A DNA stretch of 64,000 nucleotides from Zygnema cylindricum (GCA_037447655.1 JBBHKE010003021.1:1-64000), one strand, 5' to 3'; shown: positions 38,141 through 48,222, counted from the stretch's first letter. A program made the numbers and translations. Notes: generated by a model not told the origin, from the letters alone.

Positions 38141-39460
38141 ATGGAGGTCTCAGAGTTTCAGGTTATGGGCCCACCATCTAGGGTGCCTATGTTTGATGGA
38201 ACAGGCTTCACGTATTGGGCGTTTACAATGGAGGGATTGCTTTTCGAGAAGCACTTATGGGGAATTGTTGCGGGACAAGTGAGATGTCCGCCACCTGGCT
38301 TTGGAGGAGCTTACTACGGAGAATCATCTGAGACTGCCCAGAATATCATCCGGAGTTCAGATGCAACGGAAGGTGAAGGGAAAAACCTTTCCGTGGATGG
38401 GGAAATAGGGAAGAAGGAAAAAGGGACACCTATAGTGAGGGGAGCTAGGCTCTCAGCTATGGTACCACATGTAGGGATTAAAACAGAAGAAAATGACAGG
38501 AAAATATGGGAATACAAAAACACTATAGCAAAACATCTCATACTTAGATATGTGTCTAAGTCGATAGCTATCACTCTTTTAAGTCTAACCAAGTCTTCAG
38601 ATATATGGGAAGCACTAACTCAGATTTATAAGAGTGAGACTATTCAGAGGCAGCAATTAGTAAAACAGGAAATAGATGCCTACGTTTATAAAGGCGGTAG
38701 CATGATAGAGTTTTGCAATGATATTGCTGCGTTATATGTTGAGCTTACTAGTGCGGGATATGTAGAATCTGAGGAGAGTAAGATTAATACACTGATTATG
38801 AAACTCCCAGATGAGTACGAAAACATAATTTGTCGTATGCAGGCAATGGATGGCTCCTCATGGACTTGGAGCTTTACCATGGGGATAATTCTTGTGAAGG
38901 AAAGCACTTTGGAGCTTCGTAGGGGAAAGGACAGGGTCAATGCATTTTCAGCTGGTGGTGATTGGCGGAAGCGTGATGAGAGGAACGGCGGTGACGAGCG
39001 GAATCGTGATGAGAGGAACGGTGGTGACGAGCGGAAGCGTGATGAGAGAAAGAAAGAAAAAGGTAAACCTTATCGGAACTTTGGTGGAAAGAGAGGGAGA
39101 GGAAAAGAAAGGGGAGCTTTAAAAAAGGGGGCTTGCTTCTTTTGTAGGGAACCGGGTCATTATATGGAGGAATGCCCTTCTTTGGAAAAACTTAGAAGTT
39201 GGAATGTGGATGAGGAGGAAAAAGGGGAAGAGGAGAAAAAGGATGAAGATATTTTAGAGCTTCTCCGGATTAGTAGTATGGGGAAGAAAGAAAAGCACAC
39301 AGTAATTGCACGAAGGCAACAGTGTGCTTTTGGAGGTATAAGGGAAGTAAAGAGAGAGGAGGTACTTGAGGATGTTGAGGAGTGTAGAGTGTATGACTTA
39401 GAAATGAGAAAGTCAGTTCTAGGATCCATAAGTGAAAACGGGAAAGATAAAATTAAGTAG
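38141..39460 (+). CDS. C gag polyprotein (intact, 439 aa)
   Basis: Capsid/nucleocapsid protein that packages the element RNA. Starts MEVSEFQVMGPPSRVP at 38141, inside the 5' LTR, and reads through the primer site. Capsid domain about 20-265 (FTYWAFTMEGLLFEK, KHLILRYVSKSI, SSDIWEALTQIYKSE, MIEFCNDIAALYVEL, LIMKLPDEYENIICRMQ). Residues about 275-305 are an Arg/Asp/Glu-rich repeat encoded by a 33-bp unit (38965-39047). Zinc knuckle CFFCREPGHYMEEC begins at residue 332, followed by an acidic tail. The frame is closed by TAG with no pol fused to it. Distantly related to gag of A/D/G. No break seen, so it may still be made. Confidence 0.93.
   Translation: MEVSEFQVMGPPSRVPMFDGTGFTYWAFTMEGLLFEKHLWGIVAGQVRCPPPGFGGAYYGESSETAQNIIRSSDATEGEGKNLSVDGEIGKKEKGTPIVRGARLSAMVPHVGIKTEENDRKIWEYKNTIAKHLILRYVSKSIAITLLSLTKSSDIWEALTQIYKSETIQRQQLVKQEIDAYVYKGGSMIEFCNDIAALYVELTSAGYVESEESKINTLIMKLPDEYENIICRMQAMDGSSWTWSFTMGIILVKESTLELRRGKDRVNAFSAGGDWRKRDERNGGDERNRDERNGGDERKRDERKKEKGKPYRNFGGKRGRGKERGALKKGACFFCREPGHYMEECPSLEKLRSWNVDEEEKGEEEKKDEDILELLRISSMGKKEKHTVIARRQQCAFGGIREVKREEVLEDVEECRVYDLEMRKSVLGSISENGKDKIK
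38161..38175 (+). other. primer-binding site of C
   Basis: GGTTATGGGCCCACC immediately after the LTR, complementary to the anticodon arm of initiator tRNA-Met, overlapping gag codons 7-11. Confidence 0.87.
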
Positions 39461-40137
39461 GATAATTTTATAGATAATAGGGAACCAGAAAACTGGTCAG
39501 AAAGGGAGACTTCAACGGATTCCGAGGAAAGGGGAGAAGTGAAACTCGAAGAGGTTTCAAAGGATAGGGGAGAAGATAAATATTTGATTAAAGGTTTAGG
39601 GGAGAAGAAATATTTATTGGGAATTAAATTAGAAAGTAATAGTGGAAAGATTCCATGGGAGAGAGTGAGGGAGGTTCAGAAAATGGGGTAATTATCATGG
39701 ATAAAAATATGAGTACGAAAGATGTAGATCTTATGAGGAACTTAGTGGGGACTAGTGTTTTTTGGGAATATTTGGGGGTGGATGGATTTGACATCACTAC
39801 TTGGTGTGACGTCACTTGTGAAGATGTGCCTGTAAAAGGGTTAGCATCTGGGTGTATGTTGCAGATTGAAAATGGGGCTGGCTGTTTGGATCGCAAGAGG
39901 GAAATCGGTTTGTGTGTGGATGAAAGAGTGATGAAGTGGATAAAATCTTTGCTCGGATTTATGGAAAAAGGGATGTTAAATAAAATGTGTGATGCAATTA
40001 TCATTTCAGTTCATTTAATGCACTGTGTTAAATACTTAAGTTTTATGAAAGGAAAAGAAAAAAGGAAAAAGAAAAGGAAAAAAAAAGGAGGGGGTGTTTG
40101 TTTACTTGTTTGTGGAAGTTGAAAGAAAATAGACTAG
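39461..40137 (+). pseudogene. C vestigial RT/RNase H region
   Basis: After the gag stop, decayed blocks can still be aligned with A/D pol: GGSENGVIIMDKNMS (autonomous copies have EEGVIVLNEELS), a shortened FDITTWCDVTCEDVPVKG (compare DITTWSDASYGDAPM), and MKWIKSLL (compare LMWVKSLL). Most of RNase H, with its catalytic residues, is gone. The same remnants occur in H at 61802-62350. The open frame 39655-40122 has no function of its own that I can see. Confidence 0.75.
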
Positions 40138-40150
40138 AAAATAAGGGGAG

Positions 40151-41325
40151 TGTTGATATTTGGGTATTTTCTAGGTCTGTATTAGGATAGAAAAAGAGCT
40201 GAGGCGGTCTGCCTCTAACTCCCCTATCCAAGCCCCCACACTTGTTGTAGTCACTGAAGGCTGGATAGGGAGCTAGAGCCATGGCTGCCTAGGCTCTCTA
40301 GAGAAGACAGGGGGAGAATTAGACTTACCAAAAGTAGGCTGCCGGACGCAGGAATTGATCCTGGTACCTGCCGTCCGTCAATCGGCATTAGCCGTTAGCT
40401 CTAGCCGTTAAGTCTAAGAATGATATTACGATATATAAGGTTTGATAAATATATAAATCTTTGTATGTAGATAAATCCGTTTAACGGCTTATAGATACTT
40501 TGTACATAGATACAGTTTGATTTAGTACGAAGTACGGTATGGGGACAGAACGGATACCGCGCATTTGTTTCGATAGCGAAACGAATACCGCGCGTCGAAT
40601 TTCAGCGGCTAGGATTATAGCCGGTTTTGATCGGACGGCCGCGATAGGCGCCGCGATCACGGAAATGTACTTTTGGCGTTTTACGGTCTTTGCCACGTCA
40701 GATAACACGTGGCGTAATAACATTGGATTACGGGAATTCCGGAGATTACAGGAACTAATCCTGATTTGACACGTGTCGACATTTTGGCCATGTCGTACAA
40801 TGGCCGTACAGAAAGTACACCGGCACCTGTACTTTTCTGTACGATACAGTAATTTGATTGGTGCCGTACTTCAGTAGATAGAGTTTTAGAGAGGGAATAG
40901 GACTTAGAAAATTTTGGGTAGGCAGCTGCCTCTCCCAGAGAGCACTCTGTATAAATGGCAAACTTTGGCCAGCCATATCTATCAATTTACTTGACCATTT
41001 TCAGTGATTCTTTTTGCTGCGGACTCAGGGGAGTCTAGGCTACACAGGGGTGTAGTCGGTCAGAGTTTTTGTCTGCCAGGGTGGCTGTATTTCTAAGGGA
41101 AAGTCAAAGTGGGTGAATGTGTCCAAATCTCATATTCTAACTTTGCATTCTGTGGTGGAACTGAGCACACAGAAAGTGTTATTTCACAGGGGTGAATCTA
41201 TATTGGGGTTCTGACTGTCAAGGGGTCAGTCACTTGGGTTTATATTAACTTGGAGTCGGCACTATCTAGATTAGCTTCTTTTGGATCTGCATACTCTGAG
41301 GGCCAATGGAGGTCTCAGAGTTTCA
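40151..41325 (+). repeat. 3' LTR of C
   Basis: Same 1175 bp as the 5' LTR with no difference noticed. Preceded by AGAAAATAAGGGGAG polypurine tract. Its terminal ATG (41306) happens to be in frame with the downstream B sequence. Confidence 0.96.
40330..40415 (-). other. tRNA-like module in C 3' LTR
   Basis: Identical to the module at 37165-37250: A-box-like, B-box-like GGATCAATTCC and TTTT on the minus strand. Confidence 0.6.
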
Positions 41326-41330
41326 GTTAG

Positions 41331-42064
41331 AGGGGGAAGAAACAGAACCAAGTGTTATTGTCAGAGAAGTCTATGAGTCAGGGGAGGATGATCCTATAAC
41401 ATTGATACCTTACAGACAGATAGTGGGAAGTTTAATTTATTTCATGAACTATACTCGTCCGGATATTGCTGCAGCAGTTGGGGTACTGAGCAGAAGTCTA
41501 GAGAATCCGAGAAAATCTGACTTTGATGCAGCAAGAAGAGTTTTAAGATACTTGGTAGGAACCAAAGACCTCAAACTCACACTAGGCGGAGGAGAAGTGA
41601 AGCTACAAACATCGAGTGATGCAAGCTATGGCGATATGCCGAGTCGAAAATCCACCACAAGATTCGTTCTGCAAATTGGGAACGGAACTTGCTGTTGGAG
41701 CAGCAAACTTCAAAAGGTCACGGCACAATCGACGATGGAATCAGAATATATGGCAGCAAGCTCGGCCCTCAAAGAACTCCTATGGGTGAAATCCATGTTA
41801 CAAGAGTTGGGATACATGCAGGTTGGTCCACAAGTGATCTGGTGTGATAACCAGGCTGCCATTACCATTGCTTCTAACCCAAGTCACCATTTCAAAAGCA
41901 AGCACATGGATGTAAGATTACACTTTGTAAGAGAAAAGGTGTTCTCTAGAGTGATTAAATTATGTTATTTGCCAGATGCAAAAATGATTGCTGATATGCT
42001 CACTAAAACTCTTCCGGCTCCTAAACTGAAGTATTGTAGGGACGCAGTGGGATTAAGTGAATAG
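41331..42064 (+). pseudogene. B gag-pol: RNase H end, severed by C
   Basis: Continuation of the B polyprotein after the C insertion: LIPYRQIVGSLIYFMNYTRP, SSDASYGDMPSRKS, CCWSSKLQKVTAQSTMESEY, WCDNQAAITIASNPSHHFKS and the C-terminal MLTKTLPAPKLK, ending in TAG. The catalytic Asp, Glu and Asp residues of RNase H are all present. Through the ATG at 41306 in the C LTR the frame is open from 41306 to 42064 (252 aa). Confidence 0.9.
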
Positions 42065-42284
42065 TTGAGTTGCTGCACTGCTATACTGCTATGCTGCTCT
42101 AGTCCAATGACAGAGATATATTGGGACTACGCGACTTGCTAAAATTGCTACCTTGCTAGGCTGCGATGCTGCGCTAGTTCGAAATCGCAGCGGCTCTGAA
42201 AATTGCTACGTTGCTATGCTGCGATGCTGCGCTAGTTTGAAATCGCAGCTGCTCTGACATACCGAGTCTAAAGCTTTAGGGGAG
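42065..42284 (+). repeat. B 3' untranslated region with 58-bp tandem duplication
   Basis: Between the gag-pol stop and the 3' LTR. Two copies of a 58-bp unit (42141-42198, 42199-42256) rich in TGCTA and CTGCGATGCTGCG words, with five substitutions. An earlier GCTGC(A/T) run at 42070-42096 is related. Ends in the polypurine tract 42270-42284. Confidence 0.85.
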
Positions 42285-43217
42285 TGTTGTTTTTGAAAAG
42301 CTTTAAGTCTCAGCAAATTAGTAGGACGGTGGAAAAATAGATCTATATGGACACGCGTCATCACTTGAATCACAGTACAGGTTTTTGGCACCGACAACGC
42401 AGCTGCGACGCAGATGGAACAAGCGCAGCTGCGGTTATTTTTGATATGATCTGTACGGACGACCGCAGCCTGCGACGCAACGGGTCAAACGCAACTGCGG
42501 ATATTTTGGTACATAACAACGCAGTTGTTACGCAACAAGACAAACGCAGCTGCGATGAACTTTTGTATGTGATAACGCAGCTGCGATGAACTTTTGTATG
42601 TGATAACGCAGCTGCTACGAAGTTGCGGATATTTTTGAATACAAACAGGAATTGAACTGCGTTACTGCGGTTGATTCGAATCAAGTCAACGGACGAGATT
42701 CTCTAAGCCCGGCGACAAGTATTTGATTAAATAACCTGTATAGGATTCTTAGTCATATTGAGTGTGCAATGATAGATTAGTTTTAGCGTGATTAGGTGCA
42801 CTTAGACCTTAGTCGCAGTTTAGTTCTTTTGGACGTATCTTGTAGGAACACTTGTATCAGCGGCACAGCACTATGTTGAAGTACAACTAAGTGAAGAGTA
42901 TAAGACTTAGGACGTAGAACATTTTATGTATCCAGACTTCCAGACTGTGTAATCTGCAGACTGTTTTTGGGAAACTTCTGAGTTGCATATCTTGGTGTAT
43001 GTTGGATCAATTGAGCTGAAACTTTAGGAGTTGTCAGCCCTTGTGATATTCTATACTGTGGTATAGTGTGAAGAAATTTGGTTCATTGTATCAGATTTGG
43101 TGAGCTGTAGAAAACAGCTGTTTGATAGGATTCTTGATAAGCTTCTGTGAGTGAGATTATGTCTACTTCCACTACTACTGCTGCTCCTCCACCTGCACCG
43201 GTGGTTGTAGAACAACA
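42285..43217 (+). repeat. 3' LTR of B
   Basis: 933 bp, 31 bp longer than the 5' LTR because a unit containing CGCAGCTGCGATGAACTTTT is tandemly duplicated near 42545-42610. A handful of other substitutions (for example GCAGTTGTTACG versus GCAGTTGCTACG). Confidence 0.93.
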
Positions 43218-43222
43218 GAAAA

Positions 43223-43617
43223 TAGGAAAATAAAATTGGGCAAAGGCCATGAATTGTGCTAATTACATTAAGAATAGAGTCCTCACTATAGCCGTTAAAG
43301 GAATGACACCTTATGAGAGATGGGTTGGAAGGAAACCGGATATTTCTCACTTGAAAGTATTCGATGGTCAAGTTTACAGTCTTGACACAGATAAGAAAAA
43401 CTGGAAACTAAATGTTAAAGGGAAACCGGGATATTTTGTGAGATATGATGAGGATATCAAGGGATATACAGTCTATGACTTGGTTAAACAAGATACAATT
43501 ATGGTAAAGCATCTAGTTGTCATGGATGAAGGAAAGTCATTTGATCCCTTTAAATACACTAAGAAAACCAAAATCAGATTTGAGTCCGAGAGTGAGGAAG
43601 ACTTAGATCTTCCATGA
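43223..43617 (+). pseudogene. A integrase, second part
   Basis: Resumes A after element B: AMNCANYIKNRVLT, TPYERWVGRKPDISHLKVF, DTDKKNWKLNVKGKPGYFV, VKHLVVMDEGKSFDPFKY. This is the copia integrase C-terminal region. It ends in a stop at 43615-43617 where related copies continue into the linker. Confidence 0.85.
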
Positions 43618-43635
43618 AGGGACACAAGTGAAAAC

Positions 43636-45480
43636 GTGATTGTAGATCCAGGGGAGATCCAAGATAGGGGAGATATACCGGAATCTCCTCATATTTCTAC
43701 ACCCTTTGGGGAGAGAGAGGAAGATGAGCCAGAACCGGCTTCTATGGATAAGGGAGCCGATGAGACAATAAGGGGGAACCCAAGATTTCCCTCCATTCCA
43801 GCTTCGGACTTTGAGGGAGGACGGAGGAGCAGCAAAAGACTACAAGAAAAACAGGCTGCTCACAAGGTAACGAAGCTATCTCACCCAGATGAGCCTCAAT
43901 CATACTCAGAGGAAATGGACAGTTCGGAGAAAGAGCAATGGGTCAGAGCCATAAATGATGAGATGGCTTCCATCATGGAAGCTAATACTTGGGAGGTTGT
44001 GGACTGTCCTCCAGATAGAAAACCTATCGGGTGCAAATGGGTATTTAAATTGAAACTAAACCCTGATAATACCATTGAGAGATATAAGACTCAGTTGGTA
44101 GCAAAAGGGTTCACCCAAAAAGAGGGGATAGATTATGAGGAGACTTTTGCTCCGGTGGTTCGGTTCCTATCTGTAAGGATTCTCCTTAGTCTAGCAGCAG
44201 CGGAAGACATGGAAATACACCAAATGGATATCAAGACCGCTTTCCTCAACGGTGAACTAGAGGAAGAAATCTTCATGCGAAAACCAAAGGGATTTATAGA
44301 GGAAGGAGAAGAGAGCAAAGTCTACAGGCTCATAAAGTCTTTATATGGACCGAAGCAGGCTCCTAGACAATGGAACAAGAAACTAGATGAGTTTCTCACC
44401 GGTCAAGGATATATTCGGATCAGTTTTGACCTAACTATTTATATGTTTGAGGATGAGAATGGTGTAATTTTTATTGCAATTTATATGGATGATTTGCAAG
44501 TGTTAAGTAAGTCTATGGAAAAGATCAATAAGTTAAAGAAAGATCTTAGAAGCAGATTTGACATGAAGGATTTAGGGGAAGCAAGATATCTTGGGAATTC
44601 AAATGGAAAGAGATACAGGGAAGAGAATAATCAAACTTACTCAAAAGAAAGCTATCGGAAATATGCTTGAGAAATTTCAGATGGAAAAGGGAAACAGTTG
44701 TACCACTCCCATGGACTCGAAGAAAAAAAGTGATGGGAGTGTAGAAGGAGGAGTGATAATACTAGATGATCAGATGAGTCCAGAAGAGAGACAGTTTATG
44801 AAGTCCATTCTTTACAGACAGGTTCTAGGAAGCTTGATTTACTTTATGAATTTTACCACACCGGACATAGCAGCAGCAGTTATAGTCCTCAGTAAAAGTC
44901 TTAATGATCCTAGGAAGAGAGACTGGGAGGCAGCCAAGAGAGTCATGAGATACTTGGTGGGAACCAGGGATTTATGGTTGCATTTGGGATGGGAGCACAC
45001 TGACATCACTAGTTGGAGTGATGCCACTTATGGGGATGCACCTATGCAAAGATGCACTTCTGGGTATATGTTATATGTGGGGGAAGGTGTTTGCTGTTGG
45101 AGCAGCAAGCAACAAAAGGTGGTTGCTCAGTCCACTACAGAGGCTGAGTATATGGCCTCTTGTTCCGCTGTGAAAAAGGTGATATGGGTTAAGTCTATAT
45201 TGCAAGAACTGGGGTATATGAAGAAGGGAGTGCATGAAGTGTTTTGTGATAATCAAGCCGCAATTGCAATTGCAGCCAATCCAAAACATCATTTTATGGC
45301 TAAGCATATGGATATAAGATTGAGTTTTGTGAGGGAAAAGGTTGAAAAACAAAATTTTGAATCTTGTGTATAGAGGTGATGGGGAAATGGTAGCTGATAT
45401 GATGACAAAGCCTCTGCCCTCTCCCAAGTTAAAATACTATAGAGAAAAGTGTGGGTTAAAAGAGAAATTAAAATTAGACT
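43636..45480 (+). pseudogene. A pol: linker, reverse transcriptase, RNase H
   Basis: Two overlapping open frames, 43636-44670 and 44591-45373. The first has the linker SIPASDFEGGRRSSKRLQEK and RT with KLNPDNTIERYKTQLVAKGF, AFLNGELEEEIFMRKPKGF, QAPRQWN and the active site as IYMDDLQVL (YMDD instead of YVDD). A small deletion near 44590 shifts the frame. The second covers the RT end and RNase H (SDATYGDAPM, STTEAEYMASCSAVKK, FCDNQAAIAIAANPKHH), and another shift near 45345 breaks the C-terminus. Not functional. Confidence 0.9.
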
Positions 45481-45495
45481 AGAAAATAAGGGGAG

Positions 45496-46496
45496 TGTTG
45501 AAATCACTAGATTTAATGGAGATATTTTCTAGGTCTTAATTGATTATAATAAGCTAAAAGAAAAAGGGTAAGCAGCCTACCTCCATCTTCTCTCTCTAGC
45601 CCCCATACTTGTTGTTGTCGCCGAAAGAGAGAGAGGGCGGTGGAGCAATGGCTCCGTCAGCTATTTAGGCAGGGTTAAAGAGTGACCTAAGTCACTCTCA
45701 ACAAAAAGGTTGAGTCCGGAAAGACTCGAACCTCCGACCGACAGAGCGAGGCGTAGCCATCAGCTCTTACCAGTCTGTCCAAGTAGTCCGTTAAGATACA
45801 TAGGGTTTGATAGCCATTTAAACACTAGCTGGATCATTAATTCGATTAACGGAATAACAAATTGAGGACATAAAAACTAGTAGAGTTTTTAGTACGCACA
45901 AAACAAATGTAACGGACATTTGTTATTTTGAACGGCTAGCATTAAAAGTCGGTTTGGATGCGACGACCCTCATCATCGCCGAGATCTCGGAATGATTGCC
46001 TTGGCGGTTTTCGAACCTGACATGACCTATCAACACGTGTCAAGATATCATCGAGAAGCGGGAATCCTGGGGTGCGCAAGGACAAGTGTGAAGGAGACAG
46101 ACGTTCACTCCATTTGCTTTTCGTACACAGGCCGTACAAAAAGTAGATCAGCCTAGTACCTTTTTATACTGTACAGTCTTCTGATTAGTTCGTACAACAG
46201 TAGATAAGGGTTGTGAAAGGGGTTTAGGACTTAGAGGATTTAGGAGGTAGTCGCCTCTCTCCGAACAAGCTTGTATAAATATTGGCATCTTTGCCACTTG
46301 ATAACTAATCGCCTGGTTGGGCGTTTTCAATGATGCTTTTTGCTGTAGACTCGAGGAGTCCTAACTGCATACGGGTGCAATCAGATTGTCTATTTGCCTT
46401 CTTGGGTAGCTGTTGTTCTAGCTGAAAGTGGGTTAGTGAGAAACTACCTAGAGGCTTTCTCAATTTTGCAGTCCAAATGGGGGACACATAATTGCA
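45496..46496 (+). repeat. 3' LTR of A
   Basis: 1001 bp, TGTTGAAATCACTAG...ATAATTGCA, following polypurine tract 45481-45495. Numerous substitutions relative to the 5' LTR. Confidence 0.93.
45703..45785 (-). other. tRNA-like module in A 3' LTR
   Basis: Minus strand: ACTGGTAAGAGCTGATGGC, GGTTCGAGTCT (plus 45722-45732), TTTTT (plus 45703-45707). Same as the 5' copy with one B-box change. Confidence 0.62.
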
Positions 46497-46501
46497 CATC
46501 C

Positions 46502-47150
46502 TCCATCCCCTTCCATTCCCCCTACCCATTCCCATCGCCCTCCTTCTCTCCCTCTTCGTCACTGTAATGTTATGGTTTCTCCACCATGACTTGTCCCAGG
46601 TGCATCAATTATGGTTTCTCCACCATGCCATGTCTCAAGTTCATCAATTTTGTATTCCGACAAAAAGTTGGGAAATTTTCTCGAGATAAAACGATGTATT
46701 TTTTCTTTCTTAAAGAAGTCTAACACTAAAACTATAATACTTTATATTTTTTTCCGAAAGAAGTGTAAAACTAAAACTACTCGTTAATTTTTCTGGGAGT
46801 TTCTCACAAAAGTGCGCAACTAACATTTTTTACAGGCATCGTTTTCATTTTCATGTGAAGTTAGAGAGAAAAAAATTATAACCTGTCTAGTTTCGGAGGA
46901 CTTGTGTCACGGCTTGAAAACAAAATTAACCACTTTGAATCGATAAAACATAAGGGAATATTTTATATTTTTGACAAAGAAAAGCGAGGAAAACTGTCCA
47001 AAAGGTATGTTACTACTATTTTATTTTATTTTCTGTATACACCACCTTTGTTAGTGTGTCCGTGTGCTCTTTGAGGTGAGAAAGATACTCACAAATTTGT
47101 CACAAGTGTTGACTGAAATGCTTTCCGTTCCTACATGGAAGAACAAAATT
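46502..47150. other. gene-free stretch with a 39-bp tandem duplication
   Basis: Right flank of element A. TATGGTTTCTCCACCATG... is present at 46571-46609 and 46610-46648, 39 bp apart. Otherwise AT-rich with no gene recognised. Confidence 0.6.
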
Positions 47151-47158
47151 ATAATTAG

Positions 47159-48023
47159 TAGTGTTGGGTATCGAGGACCGTTTGCCGATATTAGATATAT
47201 ATCGAATTTCACGTACCCGATAATCGATATATCGCTTCAATATATCGAATTTCAAATTATCGCGATATATCGCCGATATATCGCCAATATATCGACGATA
47301 TATTGTATCGCCGATTTATCGAAGCTTTTAAAAAAAAATCACAGGTTATCAAAGTCACGTGATTTCTGACAAAGTGATTGTAAAATCTTTGTCGGAAAGA
47401 AATAGTGACTGTAAAATCTTTGCCGGAAAGAAATACGGTTTTTTCCTGAAAGTCAGCAGATTGAAAGAAATCATAAGGTACATTGATGAGGTACACTTGT
47501 GAAGTACACGTACGTCATACGCAAGTACGATTTTCGAGACAAAAAAGGTCGGTTTCCAGATATTTGATGATTTTTTAGATTTGATAGTCAGCTTACATGG
47601 AACCACTCATATCAAAACACGTATATAAAATTTATTTACAAACGATACTTAATGTACCCGAGGCCTCTGTAATACATAAATTTTGTTGTCCGTACTATTA
47701 CAAAGACCTCCTAGTGTAACCATACCCCAAATAAGTAATCATTGGAATTATAGAATTAGTATTTTTTTGTCGGTTACATTTTGCGGCGTCTACCTTTAAG
47801 TCACGGAACGAAAATCACGGCGTACGTGGCGTATTAGACAATTTGACTATTTCGCTAAAATAACATATTATATAAAAAAATAAAAATAAATTGAAAAAAT
47901 ACTATATATCGCGATAATTTATGTTGGTCTCGGTATGATATATCGAGGATTCTTCTCGATCGATTTTCGATATATCGAATATCGAGATTATCGCGATATG
48001 AATTTACCCGATACCCAACACTA
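47159..48023. mobile_element. hAT-like non-autonomous element with ATATATCG arrays
   Basis: Terminal inverted repeats TAGTGTTGGGTATCG / CGATACCCAACACTA and 8-bp flanks ATAATTAG (47151-47158) and ATAATAAG (48024-48031), one mismatch. Both the TAGTGTTGGG start and the 8-bp duplication fit hAT elements. Both subterminal regions are packed with palindromic CGATATATCG-type words (about ten at 47190-47325, several at 47905-47995), likely transposase-binding sites. 865 bp, no coding capacity. Confidence 0.8.
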
Positions 48024-48117
48024 ATAATAAGTATAAAATGGTGATATAATATTTGAAGGTCTACCAAAAAGTGAGGAAAAAAGGTATCGTACAAGTCTAC
48101 TCGCATATAAAACTTTA

Positions 48118-48222
48118 TAGAGAGAGAAAAAGAGGGAAAGGGAGAGAGAGAGGGTGGGAGGGAGAGGGAGAAAGAGAAAGAGAGGGAAAGAGAAGGCGAG
48201 AGGAGAGATAGAGGGAGGGGGA
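48118..48222. repeat. purine-rich GA tract
   Basis: About 105 bp of almost only A and G (GAGAGAGAGGG words) on the plus strand. Confidence 0.85.

Larger units (their letters stand above)
36986..38160 (+). repeat. 5' LTR of C
   Basis: TGTTGATATTTGGG...CAGAGTTTCA, 1175 bp. TATA box TATAAAT at 37785-37791. The gag ATG is at 38141, 20 nt from its end. Confidence 0.96.
36986..41325 (+). mobile_element. non-autonomous copia element C (inserted in B)
   Basis: Perfect GTTAG duplication (36981-36985 and 41326-41330) and two 1175-bp LTRs in which I found no difference on reading. Internal region 38161-40150: primer site, one intact gag frame, then a decayed piece of RT/RNase H and polypurine tract 40136-40150. 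No protease, integrase or RT. Structure fits TR-GAG-type elements mobilised in trans. H (54728-64000) has the same layout. Confidence 0.95.
32705..43217 (+). mobile_element. copia element B (inserted in A)
   Basis: Flanked by GAAAA (32700-32704 and 43218-43222). LTRs 32705-33606 and 42285-43217, primer site 33607-33619, a long gag-pol frame and polypurine tract 42270-42284. Element C interrupts it at 36986-41325. A distinct family from A, D and G: different LTR, gag beginning MSTST, and Gln/Asn-rich nucleocapsid. Nearly intact apart from one frameshift and the C insertion, so fairly young. Confidence 0.95.
31146..46496 (+). mobile_element. copia element A (outermost of a three-level nest)
   Basis: Boundaries fixed by a perfect 5-bp duplication CATCC (31141-31145 and 46497-46501) and LTRs 31146-32148 and 45496-46496. 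Internal parts: primer site 32149-32163, gag start, integrase, RT, RNase H and polypurine tract 45481-45495. Element B (32705-43217) interrupts its integrase. An internal deletion near 32375 joins early gag to mid-integrase, so gag C-terminus and protease are gone. Same family group as D and G. The LTRs differ more from each other than those of B or C, as expected for the oldest layer. Confidence 0.93.
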
